From positions 1 to 64,000 of the forward strand of contig CATZNW010000011.1 of NCBI GenBank assembly GCA_958422185.1: a stretch of DNA of 64,000 nt. The letters are read 5' to 3'. The notes under the pieces are model-generated. The model was not told the DNA's origin. It did not search any database and saw only the letters and a list, made by a program, of their open reading frames with translations. This DNA comes from an uncultured Clostridium sp. GTDB lineage: Bacteria; Bacillota; Clostridia; Oscillospirales; Acutalibacteraceae. The position numbers and the translations under genes are program-made. This document shows, one piece after another, positions 27,253 to 35,800 of the stretch; positions within the stretch are counted from its first letter, which is position 1, and each line of letters begins with the position of its first letter.

Positions 27253-29424
27253 ATGAATACAAGATCTCTTCACTTTGACAAGACCATTAAAAACTGGGAC
27301 GAAGCTGTTCCGCTCGGCAACGGCGATCTGGGCTGCCTCATCTGGAACAGTTCGGATAAGCTGAGATTCAGCCTTGACAAAGGCGGTATATGGGACTGTT
27401 CAGATCCACCGGAAAACCAAAAAGATTTTACATATGCAGATATCCTTGACGCCGTCAGAAAGGGCAGGCAAAAATATTTACAGAAAAAGTATGACGACTG
27501 CTATCACAAGCCCACTCCCACAAAGCTTCCGGCCGGAAAAATCATTCTTGACCTGGGAGTTGAGCATAACGTCGTGTCCGATCTGAACCTTATGACTGCG
27601 CAGGCACACATTCAGGCCGGAAACGTATCGCTCAGAACATTTATACATGCAAATTCTTGCTGCGGCTTGATAGAAATAAACAAGGCCGGAGTCGAACTGA
27701 CTGTTGAAAACCCGAAATACGGAAAAAAACGCAGGCCTCATTTCAGCTTCATATCCTGCTCAACCGTTCAGTCGCTTAAAAATCTGCACTATCCCCCGGC
27801 GGAGTTTTTCTGCGAAAGACAAGATAATACGGATTATAAATATTTCATCCAGCCGACGAACGATATTTTTTACGGGATCATGACTGCAAAAACGGAAGTG
27901 AATGGGAAAACACTTATCGCTTACACTGTTGGCTTCGGAAAAGATAAGAGCTTTATAAAGGAAAGCAAAGCAATCGTAAAAGGCGCGCTTACGGCAGGCT
28001 ATGACAACTCCTTAAGAGCACACTGCAAATGGTGGGAAGAATATTGGAAGAAGAGTTCTATATCCTTACCGGACAAGCTGTTGGAAAAGCAGTGGTATCT
28101 GACTAATTACCTGCTTGGCTCATGCAGCAGAAAAGGATTTTTTCCCATGCCGCTTCAGGGAGTATGGACGGCAGACAACGGATCTCTTCCTCCATGGAAA
28201 GGCGATTATCACCACGATTTGAATACACAGATGTGTTACACAAGCTATTTAAAGGCAAACAGGACGGAACAGGGCGAGTGTTTTATAGATTATCTGCTGG
28301 ATACCTCGGATGCCGCAAGACGTTTTGCCAGATCTTTTTATAACGCACAGGGGCTTTGTCTTCCTTCAGTTATGGATATTGAAGGTCACGCGCTGGGTGG
28401 CTGGTGTCAATACGCTTTATCGCCGGTAAACCAGCTCTGGCTCTGCAATATTATGGCAAGACATTATTACTATACCAGAGACAGACGCTATCTTCAAAAG
28501 ATATACGCTTATATGAAAGAGACCGGCGAATTTTTGCTTAGCGTCCTCACGGAACAGAACGGAAAATACAAGCTTGCGCTCTCCTCCTCTCCCGAAATCC
28601 ACGACAACAGCAAAAAAGCATGGTTAACTCCCAATTCAAACTATGATCAGGCACTGATGCGCAGCTTTTCAGAAAACCTAATTAAGATCAGCAGCGAAGC
28701 AGGAGACACGGAAACCGCCGAACAGTGGACGAAACAGATCGATAAATTTGAACCTCTGTCAATCAGCGAAGACGGGGTTTTGATGCTGAGCCCTGATGAA
28801 AGCCCGTTTTGCTCGCACAGGCATCACTCGCACTGTATGTCAGTGTATCCGCTGAGAACATTGGAATACACAACAGAGGGGAATCGCCGAATCATAGATA
28901 ACACCGTCAGTGACCTTGAAAAGCACGGAATAAGCGAATGGGTTGGATATTCCGTAGGATGGATGGCCCAGTTTTATATAATTCAGCACAGAGGAAAAGA
29001 CGCCTGCCGCCTGCTGCATGATTTTTTCAATTATAACTGCACTGAAAACGGGTTCCACATCAACGGCGACTATTTAAATAAAACCGATTTCAAAATGAAA
29101 TACAGACTGTTTACACTGGAAGGCAATTTTCTGGCTTGCGACGCCATTCAGGAAATGCTGCTTTACAGTGAATGGGGAAAAATACGTCTATTCCCTGCCG
29201 TACCTGAGGAATGGAAAGAAGCTGAATTCCGTGATTTCCTGGCATTCGGCGGACTGCTTATCAGCGCAAAAATGCACAACGGAAGGATCTCTTATTTTAA
29301 GGCGCTCGCTACAGATGACACAGAATTCGTTTTAGAAAACGATTTATCCTATCTTACACCGAACAGGATCATAAAGAGCAGTAATATCCGCCTTAGAAAA
29401 GGAGAAACAATTATATATGAATAA
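27253..29424 (+). CDS. GH95-like protein (divergent alpha-L-fucosidase family)
   Basis: A 723-residue protein with GH95 architecture: an N-terminal super-beta-sandwich beginning PLGNGDLG, an (alpha/alpha)6 toroid and a C-terminal beta domain. Compared with the GH95 protein at 30781, NTQM is kept (HDLNTQMCY), PSxSPEN is replaced by SSSPEIHD, and the QIDGN motif carrying the catalytic Asp becomes TLEGN, giving Glu in place of Asp. It may have changed specificity or mechanism. There is no signal peptide. It is the only rightward gene in the AraC-linked region besides the regulator itself. Confidence 0.75.
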   Translation: MNTRSLHFDKTIKNWDEAVPLGNGDLGCLIWNSSDKLRFSLDKGGIWDCSDPPENQKDFTYADILDAVRKGRQKYLQKKYDDCYHKPTPTKLPAGKIILDLGVEHNVVSDLNLMTAQAHIQAGNVSLRTFIHANSCCGLIEINKAGVELTVENPKYGKKRRPHFSFISCSTVQSLKNLHYPPAEFFCERQDNTDYKYFIQPTNDIFYGIMTAKTEVNGKTLIAYTVGFGKDKSFIKESKAIVKGALTAGYDNSLRAHCKWWEEYWKKSSISLPDKLLEKQWYLTNYLLGSCSRKGFFPMPLQGVWTADNGSLPPWKGDYHHDLNTQMCYTSYLKANRTEQGECFIDYLLDTSDAARRFARSFYNAQGLCLPSVMDIEGHALGGWCQYALSPVNQLWLCNIMARHYYYTRDRRYLQKIYAYMKETGEFLLSVLTEQNGKYKLALSSSPEIHDNSKKAWLTPNSNYDQALMRSFSENLIKISSEAGDTETAEQWTKQIDKFEPLSISEDGVLMLSPDESPFCSHRHHSHCMSVYPLRTLEYTTEGNRRIIDNTVSDLEKHGISEWVGYSVGWMAQFYIIQHRGKDACRLLHDFFNYNCTENGFHINGDYLNKTDFKMKYRLFTLEGNFLACDAIQEMLLYSEWGKIRLFPAVPEEWKEAEFRDFLAFGGLLISAKMHNGRISYFKALATDDTEFVLENDLSYLTPNRIIKSSNIRLRKGETIIYE

Positions 29425-29442
29425 ATCTGCCGCTTAACGGCT

Positions 29443-29480
29443 CCCATAAAAAAATCCACGGTGGAACCGTGGATTTTTTT
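29443..29480. terminator. Bidirectional terminator
   Basis: AAAAAAATCCACGG pairs with CCGTGGATTTTTTT around a short GGTGGAA-type loop, with A and T runs on the two sides. It lies between the convergent GH95-like gene and the phosphatase-like lipoprotein gene and can serve both. Confidence 0.88.
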
Positions 29481-29489
29481 ATCTTAAAA

Positions 29490-30623
29490 TTATTTACCGC
29501 CGACGTTAAATCCGTCATACCCCTTGGAATAATATTTTTCATCAAAAGGCTTATTTGTTGCGATCCAGGTAGTTCTTTCTTCAAGAGACTGCTCACCGTG
29601 GCCGGTTCCCAAACCGCCGTGGTCGTTTGCAAACACAACGAGCCATTCCTCGTTATTATTTTGCTCTCTGTCTGCGATCTCCTGCAGAACCGAATAGGCA
29701 TACAGATCGCAGTTGATAACGGCACCAGTATATTCAGTGCTTTCACCAAAGCCGTAAGAATGGCCCGCTGAATCAATATTGTGAAAGATTCCGCATATCA
29801 CGTCATCGCCTGCATCTATTCTTTGCAGGATATAATCCCTCATACCGGTATCATACGGAGAAGATGAGGAAGGAGATTCGGCAGCAACACAGTTATACAG
29901 CTCCAGTGTTTCGGCATTCGTTTGCTTCAACTCATCTGCCTTTGCGCGGTCAATGTCACAAAACTGCATAGGAAGATCGTTTTGCATTACATATTTGATC
30001 TCTTCTTTAAAATTCACATCAAAAAGCTGATCCCAATCAAAGGCCAGGGCAGTGTTAAGTCCTTTCTCTGCGTATTCAAGCATAAAGGATTTATAATCCA
30101 GATTTTTGCTGTCATCATTTGTCTTGATTCCGTGACCCGTTCCCCACACTCCTGTAAAATGAGAGGTCCAGCTGGCGGAGGTAGAGGTGGTCTGCTGTGT
30201 ATCGGTGCCGGTTTCGCCGCCGCAGTACGCAAGATAAATACCGCCCGTCTCCATTAGCTCCCCTATTCCGCTTACTCCGGTTTTGTAATTACCCGAATCG
30301 CCCAATACATAGGGAAGAGCGTCGGCACGCATACCGTCAAAGCCTATAAAGAGCACTTTTCTGATCCTGCCGTCCGGCGCAACAGCATTGCCGCCCTCGA
30401 AATTACATTCATCAAGGAAATCGTGAACGTGATTATATGTATTATATTCAGCTATTGACGTATCTGCTGTATTTTTAAAATAAGGAAATTCAGATACTTT
30501 TTGAAGATACTGAGCGTCACTTACCGGAGCACTGTCCTTTTTACAGGCGGTCAGTGACGCGGCAAGAATAACGCCGGAAACCAAAACCGCCAAAACAGAA
30601 AACAGTTTTTTAGAAATCTTCAT
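29490..30623 (-). CDS. Alkaline-phosphatase-superfamily lipoprotein (phosphodiesterase/sulfatase-like)
   Basis: A 377-residue exported lipoprotein: signal peptide with lipobox LTAC (Cys at about residue 27). Superfamily motifs are FIGFDGMRADALPY (metal ligand Asp), SASWTSHFTGVWG (probable Ser/Thr nucleophile region), FHNIDSAGHSYGF and FANDHGGLGTGH. It fits type I phosphodiesterase/nucleotide pyrophosphatase proteins; a phosphate or phosphonate ester substrate is more likely than sulfate, as no sulfatase C/SxPxR motif is seen. It is monocistronic behind AraC-type promoter B. Confidence 0.82.
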   Translation of the reverse strand: MKISKKLFSVLAVLVSGVILAASLTACKKDSAPVSDAQYLQKVSEFPYFKNTADTSIAEYNTYNHVHDFLDECNFEGGNAVAPDGRIRKVLFIGFDGMRADALPYVLGDSGNYKTGVSGIGELMETGGIYLAYCGGETGTDTQQTTSTSASWTSHFTGVWGTGHGIKTNDDSKNLDYKSFMLEYAEKGLNTALAFDWDQLFDVNFKEEIKYVMQNDLPMQFCDIDRAKADELKQTNAETLELYNCVAAESPSSSSPYDTGMRDYILQRIDAGDDVICGIFHNIDSAGHSYGFGESTEYTGAVINCDLYAYSVLQEIADREQNNNEEWLVVFANDHGGLGTGHGEQSLEERTTWIATNKPFDEKYYSKGYDGFNVGGK

Positions 30624-30652
30624 TCAAAAACCCCCTAACTCGTGTCACCCTA

Positions 30653-30712
30653 ATTGTACTATCTTAGGCAGCGAAAAGAATTAAGAAAAATAACTATGTT
30701 ATTTAGAAATTC
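30653..30712 (-). promoter_or_regulatory. AraC-type promoter B (phosphatase-like lipoprotein)
   Basis: Minus-strand TCTAAAT (30707-30701), TCTTAAT (30686-30680) 21 bp downstream, then 21 bases to TACAAT (30658-30653). The start codon is 30 bases beyond the -10. The extended TAGGAT element found at sites A, C and D is not conserved here. Confidence 0.55.
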
Positions 30713-30780
30713 AGCCATTTCGCATTTATTAAGCAAGAAATGTAAATCCTTAGAGGGTCACACTGCATCAAAATCAATAA

Positions 30781-33000
30781 TTATTTATTAATCAGTGTAA
30801 CTTTTTCTCCGATAACGGCATTCCTGCCAATATTCAGGTGATTAACCGTTACCGGCAGATCGCTGAACAACTCACAAACAGCACCGTTCTCCCATTTGAA
30901 GCTGATCCTGGCGCCGCCGATAACCATATTTTCAACTTCACCTTTTTCCGCAAAAGCATCGGGAAGAGCGGGAATAAGATCGATCACTCCGTTTTCCTCA
31001 GTGATCAGCATCTCGTTGATCCCGGCAGCAAAGCCAAGATTTCCGTCTATCTGAAAATAATCCGGTGGATGAACGCAGAAAAGATTATCAAAGACACAGT
31101 TTCCGAGCATATTTTTCAGAACGTTAAGAAAAGTTTCCTTATCCCTGAGACGAGCCGCTAAGCATAAAGCCCATGCGGCGGACCACCCTATATGACTTCC
31201 GGAATGTTGCAGTCTGTAATGAAAAAGTTTTCTTACGGCAGCGGTATTTGCCTCATCACTGTAATAACCGATCATATTTCCCGGGTAAAACGCATATAAC
31301 GGTGAAAAATGCCTATGCCCTTTTTCCGGATATTCATAATCAGTATGCCACTCGCAGATACCGTATTCGCCGTTTTTAAAAGGATATAGATACGGCTCCT
31401 TTTCATTAATCTGCTGCAGCAGTTCTTTATCTTCGGATATCTCCAAAGCGTTTTTGAAAATCTGCCTGACAATACCCATATCAAATGCCGAGGCGTAATC
31501 CAGCTTACACTTGCAGCCGTTTTTAAAAAAACTGTTTTCCGGCGAAACGGACGGACACACCACATAAAAACCATTGTGCAGTACAAGAAAATCATTAGCG
31601 AATCTTGCAGCCTCAGTAACTATGATTTCTATTTCGTCTTTATATCCGTCCAGCCCGCCGTTTTTATAGTGCGCATAAATCTCATTTGCAAGCCAAACGC
31701 CGCAAAATGGTGCAAACATATAACTTGCAGAGCCTTTTACCGGAGGGGTCTTTCGCCAAAGATCAACATTGTGATTGCATGCGAAACCACCGCACCCGTA
31801 ATTTATCTTTGCTGTTTTTCTTCCGTTTTGAACCGTTTCGTATACCATACGGATCAACGGCTCTATGCAGGCAGACAGACCGGAACGTGAGGCACACCAA
31901 TAATTCATCTGCGTATTTATATTTACAGTATAATTACTGCTCCACGGCGGGCGCATGGAACTGTTCCATATCCCCTGAAGGTTAAGCGGCTGACCTCCGG
32001 CACGGCTGCCGGAGATCACCATGTATTTGGCATAATTATAAAGCAATTCGCTAAGCGGTCTGATGTTATTACCCGCACTGACATTTTTAATAAGGCTATC
32101 TGCCGTTCCGTTATATGCTGAGCCGAATAAAACACGCTGAGCACCGAACAGTGAACTGAAATCAGAAACATGACGTTTTAAAAGATAATCATAATCCTTA
32201 TTTAAATTCTGCATTGCGTAAATACACTTCTGCATCACCTTATCCGGATCCGTACACGGCATTTTGTCAAAGCCTTCAAACCCAGTTGCGGTACAAAAAT
32301 ACAAAGTAAGTGTTCCTGCATTACTGACGATAATGCTTTTTCCCGCTCTGCTGACAGCGCCGTCTGTGTCCACATAAGCCTGCAGACAGAAAGCCATGCC
32401 TTTCTTTTTATTATACCTGATAGGATATATTTCCCTGAAAAGATAATTCGGGGCAGCATAATCAGGAGCTTTGCCGGTTAAAAACAGTGAATTTTCGCTT
32501 GTTTTCACTCTGGATTTAAGCTTGCTTTTTGCAGTGATCTTTACTGAAAAGGGATGATTGGACCGGATTCTGTATACACTGATCCTATCCGGATTTGATG
32601 AAAATGCGCATGCTTTGCAGGTGGCTGACTCTGTGCAGTGTATTCCTTTAGAAATATCAAGATATCTTGAATAACCGTCTGTATTGATATTTTTAAACAT
32701 GAGATCAATTTCTCCGAGCGGCATAAACGCCTCACTGTAAAACCCGGTCAGTCTGCGTTCACAAAGCGCATCAGCCTCATTATTTTTGCCGCCAAAGATC
32801 AGCTGCCTGACGTCTTCCAGATATTTCAGGCTTTCTTGCGAATCATAATCTTTCGGATAACCTGACCATAGAGTACCGTCATTAAAACAGATCCTTTCCT
32901 TTTTCAGTGAGCCGTAGATCATCATTCCTGTGAAACCGTTTCCAAGCGGAAGCGCCTCTTTCCAGCGCTTTGCAGGCTTATCATAGCGTAAGATATTCAT
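30781..33000 (-). CDS. GH95 alpha-L-fucosidase
   Basis: A 739-residue GH95 enzyme (alpha-1,2-L-fucosidase family; inverting). It has the N-terminal PLGNGFTGMMIYG segment, NINTQMNYW at about residue 355, PSVSPENSF at about residue 480 (acid Glu) and QIDGNLGFA at about residue 648 (catalytic Asp). These are the hallmark residues of the family, so it should be active on terminal fucose such as the H antigen. Some GH95 enzymes act on L-galactose, so specificity is not certain. It has no signal peptide, which implies cytosolic action on imported oligosaccharides. It is cotranscribed with the GH110 gene upstream. Confidence 0.88.
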   Translation of the reverse strand: MNILRYDKPAKRWKEALPLGNGFTGMMIYGSLKKERICFNDGTLWSGYPKDYDSQESLKYLEDVRQLIFGGKNNEADALCERRLTGFYSEAFMPLGEIDLMFKNINTDGYSRYLDISKGIHCTESATCKACAFSSNPDRISVYRIRSNHPFSVKITAKSKLKSRVKTSENSLFLTGKAPDYAAPNYLFREIYPIRYNKKKGMAFCLQAYVDTDGAVSRAGKSIIVSNAGTLTLYFCTATGFEGFDKMPCTDPDKVMQKCIYAMQNLNKDYDYLLKRHVSDFSSLFGAQRVLFGSAYNGTADSLIKNVSAGNNIRPLSELLYNYAKYMVISGSRAGGQPLNLQGIWNSSMRPPWSSNYTVNINTQMNYWCASRSGLSACIEPLIRMVYETVQNGRKTAKINYGCGGFACNHNVDLWRKTPPVKGSASYMFAPFCGVWLANEIYAHYKNGGLDGYKDEIEIIVTEAARFANDFLVLHNGFYVVCPSVSPENSFFKNGCKCKLDYASAFDMGIVRQIFKNALEISEDKELLQQINEKEPYLYPFKNGEYGICEWHTDYEYPEKGHRHFSPLYAFYPGNMIGYYSDEANTAAVRKLFHYRLQHSGSHIGWSAAWALCLAARLRDKETFLNVLKNMLGNCVFDNLFCVHPPDYFQIDGNLGFAAGINEMLITEENGVIDLIPALPDAFAEKGEVENMVIGGARISFKWENGAVCELFSDLPVTVNHLNIGRNAVIGEKVTLINK

Positions 33001-33027
33001 GAGAATCCCCTATTGCAAAAATTAATA

Positions 33028-34665
33028 TTATCTGTTATCTTCAACAGTTACGTTGCTGCAGTGATCCGTTTTGATTATATTTTTATCTGCGAAGATATTT
33101 TGCTTTACTGTGACGGAATCGGCAGCCTTGGCGGAAATGCAGTGCCCTTTGTACTTCTTAAATCTGTTGTTAGAAATACTTATATTTTTATGTACTGCTC
33201 CGGCGTATTTTTTATTTTCAGGCTTTATAAGGACGGCATTTGAACCGCAGTAGTCAAAATCATTGTTACTTATGCATACATTGCGGCAGGGACCGCTTTC
33301 ATACCAGCTGAAAGCATCGTCAGACAAAAGTATACCGCTCATGGTCGTGCTTATAAAATGATTATTACTGATATTGACCCTGCCTCTTGTTGTAACCAAA
33401 ATTCCTCTGGTAATAATTCTGTTCACTGTGTTATTCAGAAAATCGAAATCAGGACAGGCGTCTAGGTCTTCTACGGCCATCCCCGTTTCCGCAAGTGCTG
33501 CGCTGTTTAAAGTCAGGCAGATATCATAGTCGCTGATCATTTCTGATTTTTCAATTGCGGCGCAACCCTTTTCAAGCAGAGTCTCCGGGTCAACAAACGC
33601 GATCCTGTCCCCCGCCTTGATAGGATTGAATCCGTATGACTGCGGGTGCATAAAGCGCACAGTTATTTTATTCTCTTTAACTTCAACAATTTTGAAATGG
33701 ATCCCGTGTACATTTACGCAGTCATCGCCCGCGCCTTCAAAATAATTTTTTTCAACAGCAACACGCCCTCTGCACATGCACACCTGCATAAAATCGGCAG
33801 CGGAAGCAAGTTTGAGCGGACCGTTTCCCGGCGAAAATTCGCATTGTTTTACAGAGATATCCTCGCTGCACTGCAAAACAACCGCAAGCGAATAATTAAA
33901 TCTTTGTCTTACGTTTTCCAAGGAAACACCCGAACACTCGTTGATAAATATTCCGGCATAATTTCGCCGGGCGTCATAAATGTAATATCTGTCCCCTGTT
34001 TTAAATCTCAGCGCAGACGGAAAATAGGCCCTGAATCTGTCTTTTCCCAGTTTTTTATATCCCATAGCGGCAAACAAAGGATGATTTGTTCTTTTGACCT
34101 TATTTGGCCAGTCTGCCCTTATAAGTCCCGTCCAAAACGCATTGGACGCATATTCATCCGCCCTGACGCAATAATCGCTCCCGTAAAAACAGGGCTTACC
34201 GTCATTAAAGGAAAGATTGGAATCCGAATCCGTCTGAAAATCCGCACTGAAAGGGCTTTTCTTTATTACTTTGATCTCATGAAAATCGGGATTTTTATGA
34301 CGTACCTCTAAATTTTTAACCGTAAGATCATGACAGTTTTCAGCGGCGAGATTGGTTGCTTTTCCGTCAATTATAAAAACTGAATCCGGCCCGTCAAAAA
34401 CCAGATCATGAACTTCTTTGAAATAAAAAGCGACCGGCTGAACGTGGTGCGGTTCATTTTCTTTATATTCGGAATTGCTGATCGTATTGGTTATATAGAG
34501 CTTTTGCTTTACACATTTTTCTGCGCTGATATAATAAACGCCTTTGGTAAAAACAACGGTTTTTTTACCGTTCATATCTTTTACGCTTTCAATCAAAGAG
34601 CTCAGCTGCTCGGTAATATCTGTATCAGGTTTGATATTATAATCCAAAGTATGAATGATCTGCAT
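33028..34665 (-). CDS. GH110 alpha-1,3-galactosidase (blood-group-B type)
   Basis: A 545-residue right-handed parallel beta-helix protein. The motif set YFEGAGDDCVNVHG (about residues 305-318), HPQSYGFNP and TRGILVTTRGRVNISNN is characteristic of GH110, the family that removes alpha-1,3-galactose from blood group B and related glycans. The adjacent Asp pair in GAGDDC is a candidate for catalysis, by analogy with the family. It has no signal peptide. Its ATG has AAGGAG upstream, and its promoter (site C) carries the AraC-type operator. It is first in a GH110-GH95 operon. Confidence 0.85.
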   Translation of the reverse strand: MQIIHTLDYNIKPDTDITEQLSSLIESVKDMNGKKTVVFTKGVYYISAEKCVKQKLYITNTISNSEYKENEPHHVQPVAFYFKEVHDLVFDGPDSVFIIDGKATNLAAENCHDLTVKNLEVRHKNPDFHEIKVIKKSPFSADFQTDSDSNLSFNDGKPCFYGSDYCVRADEYASNAFWTGLIRADWPNKVKRTNHPLFAAMGYKKLGKDRFRAYFPSALRFKTGDRYYIYDARRNYAGIFINECSGVSLENVRQRFNYSLAVVLQCSEDISVKQCEFSPGNGPLKLASAADFMQVCMCRGRVAVEKNYFEGAGDDCVNVHGIHFKIVEVKENKITVRFMHPQSYGFNPIKAGDRIAFVDPETLLEKGCAAIEKSEMISDYDICLTLNSAALAETGMAVEDLDACPDFDFLNNTVNRIITRGILVTTRGRVNISNNHFISTTMSGILLSDDAFSWYESGPCRNVCISNNDFDYCGSNAVLIKPENKKYAGAVHKNISISNNRFKKYKGHCISAKAADSVTVKQNIFADKNIIKTDHCSNVTVEDNR

Positions 34666-34681
34666 GATTTTCTCCTTAAAT

Positions 34682-34710
34682 TTGACATTATTTGAAATTG
34701 ATTATAAAAT
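34682..34710 (+). promoter_or_regulatory. Sigma-A promoter of the AraC gene
   Basis: TTGACA (34682-34687), a 17-base spacer and TAAAAT (34705-34710). It overlaps the -10 box of the divergent promoter C. The AraC operator at 34727-34765 lies just downstream of the expected start, which would allow autorepression. Confidence 0.65.
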
Positions 34711-34765
34711 TAAAGCCAGGTGAATAATTTCGATATTCGACCGAAATATTTAGAAATCCTACCAC
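34701..34765 (-). promoter_or_regulatory. AraC-type promoter C (GH110-GH95 operon)
   Basis: Minus-strand GGTAGGAT then TCTAAAT (34754-34748), TCGAAAT (34733-34727) 21 bp downstream, then 20 bases to TATAAT (34706-34701). It lies directly beside the AraC gene, the usual place for an AraC target. Confidence 0.7.
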
Positions 34766-34780
34766 AGGGAGCGGATTCAA

Positions 34781-35629
34781 ATGAAATCTAATGAACAGGG
34801 CGTTTTAAAGAGATCGGAAGTGTATTTCTCATCTCCTTCACAAACAGCCAAGAAGCTATATTATTACCCGATAAGCGCAGGGCATTTTTACTGTGTTAAA
34901 GGATATCATCTTAAGCGCAACAATTATAACAGTCTTTTGGTGTCTCATATTCTAGAAGGAAATTTCACTTATCTTAAGAACGGGAAACACATAACGGCAC
35001 ATAAAGGCGACACTGTTATTCTTGACTGCTACAGACCCCATGAGTACTACACGGACGACAGCTTTGAATCCATTTGGATCCATATCAGCGGCAGCAACTC
35101 CTTTGAACTGTTTGAAGAGATTGAAAAAAGCAACGGAAATCTGATAAAATGCAAAGACATACACTATGTTCAAAAGCTTTTATTCCGCATTTATGACAGT
35201 ATTAAAAGCGATGACCCGCCCAGTGAACTCAGCATTTCAGTTGACATTTATAAACTGTTTGCCGAACTCATGAATTACCAAACTACAAAGAGCCTTGGCG
35301 AAAACAATTATGAAGACACGGTTCAGCAGGTAAAAGAATATATAGCCGAACATCTGAGCGATAACCTGACCGTAACAAAGCTTGCACAGGCAGCGCACAT
35401 GAGCCCCTCTCACTTTTCAAGAGTTTTTAAACAGCAAACCGGATTTTCGCCATATGACTATGTATTGACATTCCGGCTTAACCGGGCAAAATTTTTGCTC
35501 AGCAACACCGATATGACAGTTTCTTCGATCGCATTTAAAACAGGTTTCAACAGTGAATCGAATTTTATTTATTTTTTTACTGAAAACGAAGGCATATCGC
35601 CCGGAAAATTCCGAAAACTTAAATTCTAA
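34781..35629 (+). CDS. AraC/XylS-family transcriptional regulator
   Basis: A 282-residue regulator with an N-terminal cupin-like sensor (about residues 15-160; HKGDTVILDCYRPHEYY is a sugar-binding jelly-roll type stretch) and a C-terminal double helix-turn-helix (about residues 185-282; LAQAAHMSPSHFSRVFKQQTG and IAFKTGFNSESNFIYFF-type helices, ending SPGKFRK). It has no membrane or phosphoreceiver part, so it probably senses an intracellular sugar. It is the only AraC gene in the window and is divergent from GH110-GH95. I infer that it activates the five promoters sharing the 21-bp direct repeats. Confidence 0.92.
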   Translation: MKSNEQGVLKRSEVYFSSPSQTAKKLYYYPISAGHFYCVKGYHLKRNNYNSLLVSHILEGNFTYLKNGKHITAHKGDTVILDCYRPHEYYTDDSFESIWIHISGSNSFELFEEIEKSNGNLIKCKDIHYVQKLLFRIYDSIKSDDPPSELSISVDIYKLFAELMNYQTTKSLGENNYEDTVQQVKEYIAEHLSDNLTVTKLAQAAHMSPSHFSRVFKQQTGFSPYDYVLTFRLNRAKFLLSNTDMTVSSIAFKTGFNSESNFIYFFTENEGISPGKFRKLKF

Positions 35630-35668
35630 TATCACATTTATTTATAATAAAAATTTAGTTATCGGTTA

Positions 35669-35710
35669 AACCCTTATATGAATCATTTTATCATACAAGG
35701 GTTATTTTTT
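35669..35710 (+). terminator. Terminator of the AraC gene
   Basis: AACCCTT-A-TATGA (35669-35681) pairs with TCATA-C-AAGGGTT (35691-35703) with a single mismatch, followed by ATTTTTT. Confidence 0.8.
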
Positions 35711-35738
35711 CTATATAAATTCTCACACAGAATATATG

Positions 35739-35769
35739 GAAAAACGCTGCCTAAAGAAAGGCAGCGTTT
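35739..35769 (-). terminator. Terminator of the LPXTG protein gene
   Basis: AAACGCTGCCT (35742-35752) pairs with AGGCAGCGTTT (35759-35769); on the minus strand a U-run follows. Confidence 0.85.
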
Positions 35770-35800
35770 CCCAAATGGAGTTATTTTGATGGGTTACTGA

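Noticed and set aside
33646..34311. 221-codon plus-strand open frame
   Set aside because: Antisense shadow of the GH110 gene; no family-like sequence.
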